Assembly (NCBI GenBank): GCA_028023455.1
Contig: JAQFVV010006200.1
Location: 877,238-941,237, forward strand
Reading direction: 5' to 3'
DNA from: Epiperipatus broadwayi
Lineage: Eukaryota; Onychophora; Udeonychophora; Euonychophora; Peripatidae
DNA length: 64,000 bases
Positions 39,172 to 50,269 of the stretch are shown piece after piece. The notes under the pieces were generated by a model. It searched no databases. It was not told where the DNA came from and saw only the letters and a program-made list of their open reading frames with translations. Position 1 is the stretch's first letter; every line of letters begins with the position of its first letter. A program made the translations under genes and the position numbers.

Positions 39172-42030
39172 GTTTCAAAGAAAAAAACTTTATTGATGAC
39201 CATAGGGTTACATTTGCTATAAATCACTCCGTATACATATGTTTACATTGCTAGTGAGTAAACCAAGTTTAAGTTTGTATCAGTGATGAACAAAAAAAAT
39301 TAAATTAGGAGGAAAAGATATTTAAACATTGTTAAGGGGGTGCAAATACATATGTATACATTACATTTGTGAGCACTTCTTGTTGTAATCAGAGTTCTCA
39401 AAAGTCTTGGGTTATCATTGTTCAATTTGCAAACTTCAACTTGTATGTCTATTGCAGTGCTGGGTTTAGTTTGCTTTCCAGTATTTGAGTTCTGATTTTG
39501 TTGTTACTGTACTCTATATTAATAGTATGCAATCATACATTCTCTGAGATACATGCCACATCTTTTTTTTAATAAAAATATTGGTTGATGGCATAGATTG
39601 TTGGTTATTGGGAGCCATCTTAGAGGTTTGATTGTTGTGTTATCAGTGACCATGTTGCTGCATAGATGTCTGGATGTGCAATTTTATTGTCTCTGGCTCA
39701 TAATTTTGCCAGTTTGATATTGAAAGTTGATGGATGTCGCCTTGTGTTGTTACCTAAAGTGAATGTGCATCTAGTGCAGCAGTATGCATAAAGCACAAAA
39801 GTGACTGCATGGACTGATGGAATAGAGCCTTTGCAATATGAATTAAAGATTGTTTGAAGGGTTGTTTTAGATTGTTTATATGCTCCTATCATAATAAAGC
39901 AAATTCTGTCTAGTGCAGGACAAAGACAGAATAGATGTTGCTGTGTTTCTTCAGCCCTGTGACACAGGGGACAAAAAGGATCAATGTTAGTGTATAGTCT
40001 CCTATATTTCAGAAAATATGTTGTGGGCAGTGCATGTAGGTTTAGTCTCAGCAAAAAATCAAAATACTTTGGCTCCAGGAACCATTTTTTAAACTTACAG
40101 AGTAATTGTAGATTGTTGATTTTCAGCATTGTCAGATTGGTGTCATGGCTTGAATTTGGATGGATTAATGAATAAATTTGCCAATATGAATGCTTGTATA
40201 TTGTCTGAAGAGATATCTGTGGAGATGTGGTTTTTATATAATTGATCATTGATGATAGTTGGTCATAGGCAGGGGGTGGTCTATCTGTTGGTGTTATTTG
40301 AAGTAGGCATTCAAGCATTGGAAAGTGTTTGACTGTGGATGCTATTAGGTTTGTGGCCTTCTGTAGATGGAAAATATAAATACTATGAAGTCCTAGTCCA
40401 TTGTAAATGGGTGGTCTGGTAAGTTGTTTTACAGATATTGACACAGTCTTCCTCTGCCACAAGAGCTTATTACACAGAGAAAATATTTTGTTTATAAAAC
40501 CTTTAGAAAAGGTGATAATGGGTGAGTAATAGGTGATTTTTGTTATCGCTAGCTAGTTAAATAGCTGGATCTTGGAGTATATTGAAAGATATGCTTTTGA
40601 GAGTGAAGTAGTAATTCGCTCTGTTTCTTCTTTGAGTTTGTTTTGGATCTTGACCCTCATTGCGCTTGCACTCATATAAAAGGGAAATCCCAAAAAAGCA
40701 GATGGCTTTCCCCCATATATGCCTGTGTACTGCTTTGCAGATCAAACTGCAGTCTTATTTAGATTGACCCTGAGTTTGTGTGTAGCTGCAAATTCTTGTA
40801 GTATTGTATGCAAGGCTGGTAGGTGTTTTTTAGATAGGAGGAAGACAGTTATATCATCCATATAAGTGATACATGTTACCTGCTGAGATGTGTTTGGTAT
40901 TTATATGCCAATGAATGTTTGCTGGATTTTTACTAATAGAGGGTTGATGTAAAAAGTGAAAAGTAAAGCACTCAGGGGGGATCCTTGTGAGATTGATTGT
41001 GTTGAAATAAAAGATTAAGAATTTTTGCCACTGAGAGTAATATATATACCTCGATTTAACAACAAGTTGGTTATAACATATAAAAGAGTACAAGGTATTG
41101 TGGTGGCAGCCAACATTTTAATTAATATCTCGATTTCCACAGAATCAAAAGCTGCCTCATTGTCTATTTGAACTGCAACTGGGCTGTATTTTTTCCGGCC
41201 TCGCACTGATCCCAATACAGCTTTAAAAAGAAGTGCTGCTTGTCCTGTAGATGATTGCTTTTTTGCAAAATGATAGGGTGAAATCAAAGGGAGCAGATAT
41301 GGCTCAATCTTGTCTTTAATGACTTTCTCAATGATCTTGATGGCTATTGGGCCCATGGAGATAGGCCGAATATTATTAAGGGTAGTTATAGGAGCTGGTT
41401 TCTTATTAAATGGTACTATTGCAATTGGGTAAAGATTTTCAATGTTGTATATTTTTTGTGAGATATAGTTTGCAAGATTACATAATACTTGAGTAGTTGT
41501 ATGGCTAAGGTGCTCATACACAAATTTTGGTATGCCATGAGTGTCTGGATGACATGCATTGGGCAGAATGGCAAGCTTCAAAGCAAATTCATTAGTGGTA
41601 AATGGTGTATTTGTTTCCAGTGATCCAAAATAATTGGGGGGTGGATTGAAAAGTTGATGGGTCTGAAGCTTCTGTTTGAAATGCTTATAAATAGGTTCAA
41701 TCATGTTATGTGCTGCATGTATACTTGTTCCAATTTGAAGTGCCATAGGCACTCTAATGGTGGAGGGAAAACCCATGGCCCATCTGATGTAACCTCTAGT
41801 CCATGTATGTTGTTGACTGAGGCAGATTTTGCTTTTTTTGATGGCTAGGTAGTCTTTAAGTGCTGCACATGTGCTGTTATATGCCTAGGTGAGCTTATAT
41901 ATATATATATGCTGATATGTATTTTGAGTGAGTTTAGACATTGTTATCCTCTTGTGTTCATCTGCCAGAGCTAATAGCCTGGAGGGTGGAGGTTTTTTTT
42001 TGGTGACATGATCAATATTGAATGAAAGTA
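39172..42030 (-). mobile_element. Non-LTR retrotransposon flanked by (AAT)n on both sides
   Basis: The minus-strand element runs from the (ATT)n tract at 42031 to the one ending at 39171. Coding sequence fills 42030-39698, and about 525 bp of 3' UTR follows. The 5' part, with ORF1 and the endonuclease, is missing. On the minus strand the frame runs directly out of AAT repeats. Either the element targets this microsatellite, or its 3' tail is (AAT)n and it inserted into a similar tract. Confidence 0.7.
39698..42030 (-). pseudogene. Non-LTR reverse transcriptase with C-terminal zinc knuckle, five in-frame stops
   Basis: One frame of about 777 codons without a frameshift. Domains in order: an N-terminal basic region (LADEHKRITMSKLTQ), NNIRPISMGPIAIKIIEKV (RT motif 1-2), VAVQIDNEAAFDSVE (motif A, with Asp), SISQGSPLSALLF (motif B), TYMDDITVF (motif C; Met in place of the usual Ala), and a C-terminal CPLC ... 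HLFCLC knuckle followed by a hydrophobic end. The overall look is L1/Tx1-like; clade confidence is low. Stops are at 41885 (TAG), 41015 (TAA), 40901 (TAA), 40742 (TGA) and 40553 (TAG). The reading frame is otherwise intact, so the copy is fairly young or the decay is substitution-only. No promoter or apurinic endonuclease is present. Confidence 0.8.
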
Positions 42031-42100
<70 letters not shown>

Positions 42101-42111
42101 TAAATTACGGA

Positions 42112-42189
<78 letters not shown>

Positions 42190-42203
42190 ATTGAATGAAA
42201 GTA

Positions 42204-42273
<70 letters not shown>

Positions 42274-42286
42274 TAAATTACGGAAT
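42014..42286. repeat. 173-bp tandem duplication with (ATT)n
   Basis: AATATTGAATGAAAGTAT, then (ATT)n, then TAAATTACGGAAT occurs at 42014-42113 and again at 42187-42286. Both ends are offset by exactly 173 bp, so the two ATT tracts (42031-42100 and 42204-42273) have the same length. A third ATT tract lies between them (42113-42186). Confidence 0.9.
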
Positions 42287-43985
42287 ATCTCGCAAATAGT
42301 AATAATAATATTACATCTTTTATCCGTGAAAATATTAGAATTAATATATATATGTATGGTTCAAGAGTGTTGGTAGTAGGTAATATTTAAAAGGTAAAAA
42401 AAAAATTAAAAATCGTTCAATAACCACTTTAGTTTTTTTTAAACTATAATTTATTTTTATATAAGTATAGTAAAAGTTATTTGTGTTTCATACTATCTAT
42501 TTAATTAAAACAGAGTTTAAATTGGAAGGAATAGAAATACATGCAGATTGTCAATCCAGATAAATAACAGAAAGAAATTCCAAATGCAAAAAAATATAAT
42601 CAGAGTTTTACCAATAATTAAATATGACTCCAAAGGAATTTATAGAAAAAAAAAAAGACTTTGTCGCTAAAAAGAAAAAAAAATCTACAAAATTATCAAC
42701 TTGTAATCTGATAAGAAAAACAAAAGATGAAAATATAATATGTAAAGAGATCCCAAACTGGTTGCAATATAAAAAGAAAAGTGGATAACTTTGAGAGGTC
42801 TTTGGCTAGTAGTTTTGGAACAGGAGTACTAAATACAGTTTTATTCTCACAACTGCAATAAAATTCCCCCATCTAGGACTACTCATATACTGAACCAATT
42901 CATCATGTGTGAAAAAAAACCCAGAGTATTTTCAGACACCTTCTCTTACTTTATTATGGGACCAGAAACATAAAAATGTCATCAGAAGGAAATCAAAGTT
43001 AACTACCACTGAACTCTTCATTCCAAGAACATGCTGGATACAATAATAAATAATCTGCATAACCCAAGGAACTTACTGGTAAGATATTATTCATACCATA
43101 ACTCATATCTGATTAAATATGTGCACAAACTAAACCCTAACTAGAAGCTTCCAATACAAATAAAGAGATCTTTGCTGTTCTATTAAAAATTGAATTGTTT
43201 GAATTAATTGATTAACATTGTTATCTGATTACATGTGTTCTTTCCATTTTATTTGTAAATCATTATTGTCATCTAAATATTTTAGGTAATTTATTTTAAC
43301 TGAAATATAGGCTTATTTATATTAAATATTTTATATTAATTTATTTTAATAAAATATTTACCATTAATATAAACCTTTCATTGTATGTTCTTAATTTTAG
43401 TTTATTAGATTTTACTATTAAAAAATTGTTTAAAGAAATGTATAAATTATTTATGCCAATATGCTTGTTTAATAGTCAAAGCTTGGAAAAAATTAATGTA
43501 AAAGATTAAGTGACACAAAAGCGATTTTTTTAGAATATTCTGTTTAGTTATTTGCTGCAAATCTATAATATGTGCTGCAGTGGGAATCAATAGGTTGACA
43601 GTCCTGGCACCTACTTAAACAAATAAAAAACTCATTTTTCCAGCAATTCAAATCAGAATAAAATATTAGATCAGTTATTCAGGAAATATAACTGTGTTCA
43701 AGAAATATCCAAATTCACACATGGAGTAAATCTTACATAGTTTTATTAACTAATGCATTATTCTGTGTAATGGAGATGACCTAATGGAAAGATAAATGCT
43801 ACAATATATATATAATTCATTGTAGGAAAGATGTTTTTTGTGAGATTTCAGGAAAATTGTTATATTTCAAATTCTCACATATATAATTTTTTCATGACAG
43901 ACCATTATCTTTTATAATAATCTAAATATAAATCTAGAAGTAATTTACATTTTAACTTACAATAGTTTAGATATGTAATTAGAAG
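42287..43985. other. AT-rich spacer
   Basis: No gene recognised; A-rich between 42540 and 42800. No SINE or PLE motif found. Confidence 0.5.
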
Positions 43986-44009
43986 TATCCATTCATTCTC
44001 CCCTCCATC

Positions 44010-44110
44010 TCAAACAACTGACATACATGACCACACATATGCAAAAAAGATACATGATCCCCAATATAGGTATTTAATGAAGAACCAGCACTCATCAGTT
44101 GGGCCAGATC
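44010..44110 (-). repeat. Family 3 repeat with hammerhead-like core
   Basis: The minus strand reads AACTGATGAGTGCTGGTTCT, TCATTAAATACC, then GGGGATCATGTATC. It aligns with 20262-20315 (plus) and 45350-45410 (plus). CTGATGA is intact (complement of 44092-44098), while the GAAA position is TAAA here but GAAA at 45379-45382. Confidence 0.45.
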
Positions 44111-44410
44111 ATAATCTCCTACACATATATACAATCAGTGCTTGGTTTATATTAAGAGAGCAATTTAACAAGTGTTAATGAAAAGGGTTCAATCTTCTCA
44201 CCCTTAACTACTATTCAACACTTCATTTTATTGACAAACTGATGATAGAATACTCAAAGCCATTATTGGATTTGATATTGTAGTCATACCCATGTAGACA
44301 TTATGTCAATTTAACTCATTATTGGACCAATATGTATCCATATATATTAATAGGAGAGAGATGGGTTGAACTTATACTAAGATGTAATCTATTTCCCAAA
44401 TAATATGTAA

Positions 44411-44491
44411 TTCTAAGGTAGTATATAATTTGCTTTTACTGAATGTTTTTTATATATGTAATTAGAGGGGTTTGAATTCAGGATTTTTCAG
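44411..44491 (+). repeat. Dispersed repeat, copy of 45228-45308
   Basis: TTCTAAGG, GTAATTTGCTT-like sequence, GAATGTTTTTTATATATGTA, then TTTGAATTCAGGATTTTTCA, matching 45228-45308 in direct orientation with a few changes. It brackets the palindrome at 44.8-45.1 kb. Confidence 0.65.
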
Positions 44492-44784
44492 TCTATTTAT
44501 CCTCCACTCAATAAGTTCTATTATTATTTGTTACATCATAGGGTTTCAGCTCAGTTTTAATTGGTTGTTGTCTTGGTTACATCATAGCTGATTTTTTTCT
44601 ATATTATTATATGAATATTCTCATTTATATTTATCTATTTATATACAAATATATGAAACAAAACCATGTTACATTTTTTGTGTCTCTCTCTCCTTCTATG
44701 ATCAACAAATAGTAGTTGCTTAGTTACCAAACATAATGAATGAATAATATTGCAATTCTTCTGATAAAACAAATTTCAAGTATA

Positions 44785-45103
44785 AAATAAGAGTCATAGA
44801 TCACATGACACTATACTCTTAAGCTTGTAAGATATAAACAATGAGCATTGCCAATTGCTCAACAAGCTTTGTGATAAATGCTTAACCAGAGAAAGCATTT
44901 AAAATATCTCTGTCAGGACCCTCCCCCCAAACCTCTGGCCATGGTTTTGTGCTTTGGTACTCCTAGCCCCTCTCTGAGGAGTACCAAAGCATGAAACCAT
45001 GGTCAGAGGTTTGGGGAGGGTCCTGACAGAGATATTTTAAATGCCTTCTCTGGTTAAGCATTTATCACAAAGCTTGTTGAACAATTGGCAATCATTGTTT
45101 ATA
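44785..45103. mobile_element. Two 420-bp ribozyme repeats head to head (large palindrome)
   Basis: Arms of about 130 bp (44833-44966 and 44976-45103) are near-perfect inverted copies. The left copy, in minus orientation, extends further left to about 44785 (AAGAGTCATAGATCACATGA), matching the middle of the 62.35-62.46 kb copy. The right arm is the 3' part of the monomer from the ribozyme to the ATTGTTTATA end. The left arm starts within the ribozyme and has lost CUGA, and its GAAA is AAAA, so only the right arm keeps a hammerhead. Such a palindrome could form a long hairpin in either RNA strand. Confidence 0.8.
44969..45009 (+). ncRNA. Hammerhead ribozyme, type I, minimal helix III
   Basis: Helix I is CCTCT (44969-44973) with AGAGG (45005-45009). 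The core CTGAGGA is at 44974-44980. Stem II is GTAC/GCAT around CAAA and has one A-C mismatch. GAAA is at 44993-44996. Helix III is ACC/GGT closed by AT, and the cleavage triplet is GTC, so cleavage would follow C45004. All core bases of the family are present. The stem II mismatch and the competing palindrome may reduce activity. Confidence 0.7.
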
Positions 45104-45227
45104 AACTTCAAGTATATTTCAAAAAGGTTCAAAAAATTCACAGTAACATAATATGGCAACATTATATCCCCTTCTCCTTCCCCAGTGATTTGCATCATAG
45201 AAAATTTTCTATTTATCTATTTCATCA

Positions 45228-45468
45228 TTCTAAGGCAATACGTAATTTGCTTATGCTGAATGTTTTTTATATATGTAAATAGAGAGATTTGAACTCAGAA
45301 TTTTTCAAACAACCAGTCCATATGACCACACACATGCGAAAAAAATACGTGATCTCAATATGAGTGCTGGTTGTGTATGAAATATATATAATGGGAATCA
45401 TGTATCTTCTTCATATATGTATGATCATGTGTATCAGTTATTTGAAAAATCCTGAGTTCAAATCCTTC
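45228..45468. repeat. Fold-back repeat containing a family 3 segment
   Basis: 45282-45310 (AGATTTGAACTCAGAATTTT) and 45438-45468 (AAAAATCCTGAGTTCAAATC) are inverted copies. Inside is the family 3 segment with GAGTGCTGG and GAAA. The left part repeats 44411-44491. Confidence 0.55.
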
Positions 45469-45469
45469 T

Positions 45470-47325
45470 ATTTCATCATTATAACTTTCTACAAACATAT
45501 ATTTTTTAAAAATAGATTTAAATATCCAAATAGGATAAAGAAGATGTAGAAAAGTAAAATAATCTATTTTTTTAAAAAAGTTTAGTTTAATGTACAAAAA
45601 AATGTAATCATTTTTATTTTTTAAATATTTTGAAAATATGGGGAGAAACATTTTGCCTATTTGGACAATAATGTAAAATGTCTTCAAATGTTTTTTTTTT
45701 TTAAAAAAAAAAAAAAATGAATTCAGTATTATATGAGACAAATTAAATAGAAAATACAGTTGGAAAAGTTAATAAATAATATAAAAAGAGTTTTAAAAAA
45801 ATGTGCAATTAAAATCAAATTTAAAAAAAAATCAATGAATTAAAAATAGATGGCTTTCGAAAAGAATTGCCTCTAATTAAGGTGCTAAAAGTAAGCTGAG
45901 AGATGTGATATTTTGTTTAGTATATACTATATTTTCCAAATGATCGAAAGCAAACTATAGTTATCATATAACTGTTATCATTAATATATATATATGTTAG
46001 CTAACATCAGATATATGAGAAAGTTGACTTGTTTACAAAACTTTAAAACGTTGAATCTCAGACTATCAACTTGAATAATATAAAAGAAATTAAGTTAGTA
46101 GCAGGATATTTTGATGCCATCTAGTGAACATCGATTATTCAAGTTTATAATAGATCTAAAACAGTGTAATAAAATATAGTATTAATCCTAATGCATATGC
46201 TGAAATACATATAAAGAGTCATGCGATGCTTTGATATAATAACCTGAGTGGGGGAGAAGGGAAAATGGTAATCTTATAAATGTAGAAAGAAAGCCATTAG
46301 TCAGCAGATTAATCACAATGTGAGGATTAGGATGAATGTACATTTTTTCATAATTTTTACTCACTGCCAGCTTTATTAGTTTTTGCAGAATGAGAAGCTT
46401 AGTTCAGTTAATTAACGAAGTACTTTTACAATAATTATTACCAAGTACAATATTAAAAGTATATAACTTAATTGTATATAAGAATTAAACCTGGAAGAAA
46501 ATCCAAGCTCATGTTTTAAAATTAGTATTAACTTATCCATAAATCTTTTATATGATTTTGTATATGTTGACATTATAATAAAAATTGTAGATTATAAATG
46601 ACTGTTTCAAATATTGTCATAAGTGCATATACCAATAAATTTCTCACTTTACTGCTTAAGTGTTTTTTCATGTTTATATTATTTTATTTCTGTATTAAAT
46701 TACTTTGTTGATGATTTAATATTGCATAATTTTTTTTTTAAAAATTATGGATATGAATAAACATATATATATGTTTTATTATTATTCATGATTTCAAATA
46801 TCAACATAAAGGATAGAAATTATATAATAATGGCTAAAAATAATTAAATATATATACGTGTGCGTGTATGTTGACATCTAGATTGACATTTAAATTTCCT
46901 TTGAAATTAAAACAATAATATGTATATTACAATCAGTTATATGTAAGATGTATTTATCAAAAAAGTAATATTTGAATATTAATTATAACAATTTATAATT
47001 GAGTGTAAATATTAAAATACTTCACTTTAATCTTTGAGCGTTTTATCTTGCTTTACTTAGACTCAATCATTTTAATCTTATTTCTACATTCTTAGTTTCT
47101 AATTTGAGTTTCTCTATTTCTAATTTGCTTCCACATTAATTACATTTTCAAGTATTTTGCTTGATATGATATTTTTCAAGACAGCATTCTCCCTAAGGCC
47201 AGCAAGTTCTACAAAAGTTTAAATGATAGAGATTTCTTTTCAAAATAATACATAAGTAGAATAACAATTGTAAACAAGTGAGATAGCGATGAATTATTTA
47301 TAAAAATAGTTTATTAAAATTTTTT
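45470..47325. other. AT-rich spacer
   Basis: The 128-codon minus frame at 45355-45741 is mostly Lys/Phe/Ile low-complexity sequence over repeat DNA, and I do not regard it as a gene. Nothing else recognised. Confidence 0.5.
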
Positions 47326-47330
47326 GCTGT

Positions 47331-47410
47331 GATTTAGTGCAGTGGAAGAATGAGAGCCAAAGGTTCTTGTGTCAAAGGTCAATCGCCATTTATGTCACAT
47401 GAAAACTCTA
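47331..47410 (+). mobile_element. SINE family B copy
   Basis: GCTGTGATTTAGTGCAGTGG (box A at 47335-47345) followed by GGTTCTTGTGTCAAAGGTCA (box B region decayed). The upstream words match the minus-strand copy at 11.24-11.35 kb (CTGTGATTTAGTGCAGTGG). Confidence 0.5.
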
Positions 47411-48905
47411 TTAATCATTCAATTATAATTCTATATGAGCATAAATTAAAGGTGGAAATCCTTTCTTATTAATTAATTCTATTTATTATTCAGTAACATG
47501 ATTTATTTTCAAAAACACATTTAATAAAAATAAATGAGTTGTACATTGATGGCAGAGTAAAACATATAAGAACAACCATTTTTGATTTGGTGAAAGAACA
47601 ACTAATTAATGAACTACATCATTTCCTGATTGGCAATAAAAATGATCACTTATCTGCATGTCTACCTGATCCAACTATCAGTTTATCTGATTCTTGATGT
47701 CTGACTGTCTTTATTTATTTATCTACCTGTCTCTCTGCCTACCTATTTATATTTTTCCAAACCTATAGTTTCTCAAATTGTAATTTTATTGCACTAATCA
47801 TGCACAAAGCATGGTCCTGATCCAACATTATCCCATATGGATAGTTTTTTCAAAACCACAATGTTCAGTACTATTTGCTCTTCATTTTCAATTTTGAGTT
47901 GGTCCAAATATATACTGGTCCATCAATGATAGTTACAAGCATCTACTTTTGAATTTTAATTTAATAAAATTACTTTTGTGTGTAATTAATAATATGCTGA
48001 TGCGTTGCGTTGAAACTTTCTATGTAATAATTTGTAGGCTTTTATTATATATTCTAATTTACAGACTTAGCACTTTCAGAGCCCTTGTTGCTCCATATTC
48101 ATAGTCTTTTCAGATTATTAGTTATATACAAATGTATGCAAATTGCCTCCTATATCATCCGTTTTTTTAAAAATGGTGAAATAAGTATCTCTTCTGTTTA
48201 TTGATTTGGCATTGCTGGTGATGAAACGAGCTTCCTTAACCTTCCTCTTGATATCGTTTCTTTCCATACATATATTTATGGGAATCAATTTCATTCATTA
48301 CTCTGGTTTGTTATTGATTTTTTCTTTACTCTCTTGTTCATATTACTGTGCAGTAAGATGTTTATTTTATTAAAAAAGAGAAAAGATTAGTGAATGTAAA
48401 ACTAAGACATTTTTCAAGATTCATAAAATGCTGGTGAAAATAGATTTTAAAGAAGAGATCCATTAATACCTCATAACAATCTTTTATATGCACATTATAT
48501 AAACAGCATGGTGTTAGTGATTGTGAAAATGTTATTTCCAGTTGAGGTAAAAAGTTTAAACAAAATAATTATTAAGAAAAAATATATTTTTTAAATAAAT
48601 AGTGTTTTAATTTTTAAAATATATATATAAACTTGAAGCCATTATTTAAAACATTTTTTCATTTATATTTTATTATTTGTAAATCTAAAATCATGATTAG
48701 TTTGAATAATAAAAAAAATAAAACACCTGCAAATATCTAATCACTATATTTATATTAATCCTATTTTTTAAACATTATCAGCAAAAATAAAAATTAATGA
48801 AATCCATTACACTGATATTTCATATAAATTATAATATATAATATAATAAAAATTATATACAACATCTATATAATTATATATATATTTATTAATAATAATT
48901 ACTCA
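47411..48905. other. AT-rich spacer
   Basis: No gene seen. Runs of CTACCTGTCT-like short words near 47650-47760 are low complexity. Confidence 0.5.
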
Positions 48906-48912
48906 TAAATGG

Positions 48913-48990
48913 TTAACATTAAAATAAATGATTAATATTTGAAAAAGGCAGAAAACCATGTGCTGAAAAAGGTTTTTTATATGTAATAAT
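48913..48990 (+). repeat. Half copy of the 55.4-kb fold-back element
   Basis: AACATTAAAATAAATGATTA ... AAAACCATGTGCTGAAAAAG matches the right arm at 55440-55500. The left arm is absent. Confidence 0.65.
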
Positions 48991-49140
48991 TATTAATATG
49001 TGTAATTATATATTTGTTGTATAAGATTTTTATTATTTATTATAAAATTTAAGCATTATATGTAATTAGGGTGCTATTAAATTTATAAGTATGCGGACAC
49101 TCTCATATTGCAAATAATAGATATACAATGATTTGAATTA

Positions 49141-49371
49141 AGTATTCAGAAAGACATTAATCTTCATACATGCACTGTTTAATTGTGAATGTATAAATTT
49201 ACACACATTCACATATAAGTAAGAAGTTGGCTTATATATGAATAAACTCTAAGGACAAGTGATTCACTTGTTCTTTTAAAACTTCTTGCTTACAAGTGAG
49301 TGCATATACATTCATGCATTTAAAATTAAACAGTATATTTTGTGAAGGTTAATTTCCTTTTGAATATTTAC
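49141..49371. repeat. Fold-back (hairpin) element
   Basis: Arms 49141-49229 and 49279-49371 are imperfect inverted copies, for example CACTGTTTAATTGTGAATG against CATTTAAAATTAAACAGTA. The loop is about 50 bp. No coding capacity; MITE-like. Confidence 0.65.
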
Positions 49372-50004
49372 AGATAGATACTGTGCTGTATAAATAAATA
49401 ATTAATGATGTGAATTATAAAAATCTAAGATTATTTTTTATGTATGACATGGAATAATCATAATTAAATTTCTTATCAAAATTTTTTAATACTATCATTG
49501 TTCTGCATATATTGTTTTTGTCCTCCATTTATAGACAAGGCTTCATGCTTTCATTTTAGTTCCAAAAGCTTAATAAGGAACTTAGAACTGTGGCTTTTAA
49601 AATTATTTGCTGTAATTCTATTGTAATACTGCAGACACGATATTAGATTTTTTTGAATTATAGATAAATACTGATAGAAAAATTTACTTCTCCAATATCT
49701 AGATTTTTATTTATCTTATAAAACAAAGATTTTAAAAACTATTTTGTTTTATTTTAAATGAAAAAGTATGTTTTGCACAGATTTATTTAAACATAAATAA
49801 CCATTACATTAAAGAAAAAGCATGAAGCATTAGTGTATTTGGATTGTGACTTACGATATAAAATGTAACAGTGTATTTTGTACCTTTGTATTTATTGTCA
49901 GTGCTCTCTATACCACCACAAAGTGTCTTCTATCACCTCACCATGAAAATAAAATGTATTAAATACCCAAATTCCTAATTATAAACTATGACAATATAGG
50001 ACTC

Positions 50005-50040
50005 ATAGGGCCATTTCAGACAAAACCTTTCATCAGCTAT
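50005..50040 (-). repeat. Hammerhead-like motif (CTGATGA ... GAAA)
   Basis: On the minus strand CTGATGA (complement of 50030-50036), an extra A, AGG, loop TTTTG, TCT, then GAAA (complement of 50014-50017). A short stem II can form, but no UH cleavage site or helix I partner is obvious. Confidence 0.35.
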
Positions 50041-50269
50041 ACTGAGCCCTCAAATATCTCTAATGGAAATCTTGAATAGGCTTATATGTTATTTATGCTA
50101 AGCAGAGTTTTTTGTTTTATTTAAAGTTTGAAGGATAAAATATGTACAATTGTTAAATATGATGCATTATACAGCAAATAAGAACATATTATACTATATT
50201 CCACATAAATAAAAAAATATAATTACACTTTTAAACAAACATTATCATGAATATGTATGTATATATTCA

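Noticed and set aside
42191-42376. 61-codon plus frame with a long Leu run
   Set aside because: Again an ATT tract read in one frame.
42960-43020. CTGATGACATTTTTATG on the minus strand as a hammerhead
   Set aside because: A CAT/ATG stem forms, but GAAA is absent (TTTC instead), and no repeat family supports it.
45355-45741. 128-codon minus frame
   Set aside because: Low-complexity Lys/Phe/Ile/His sequence over fold-back repeat DNA; no domain and no supporting context.
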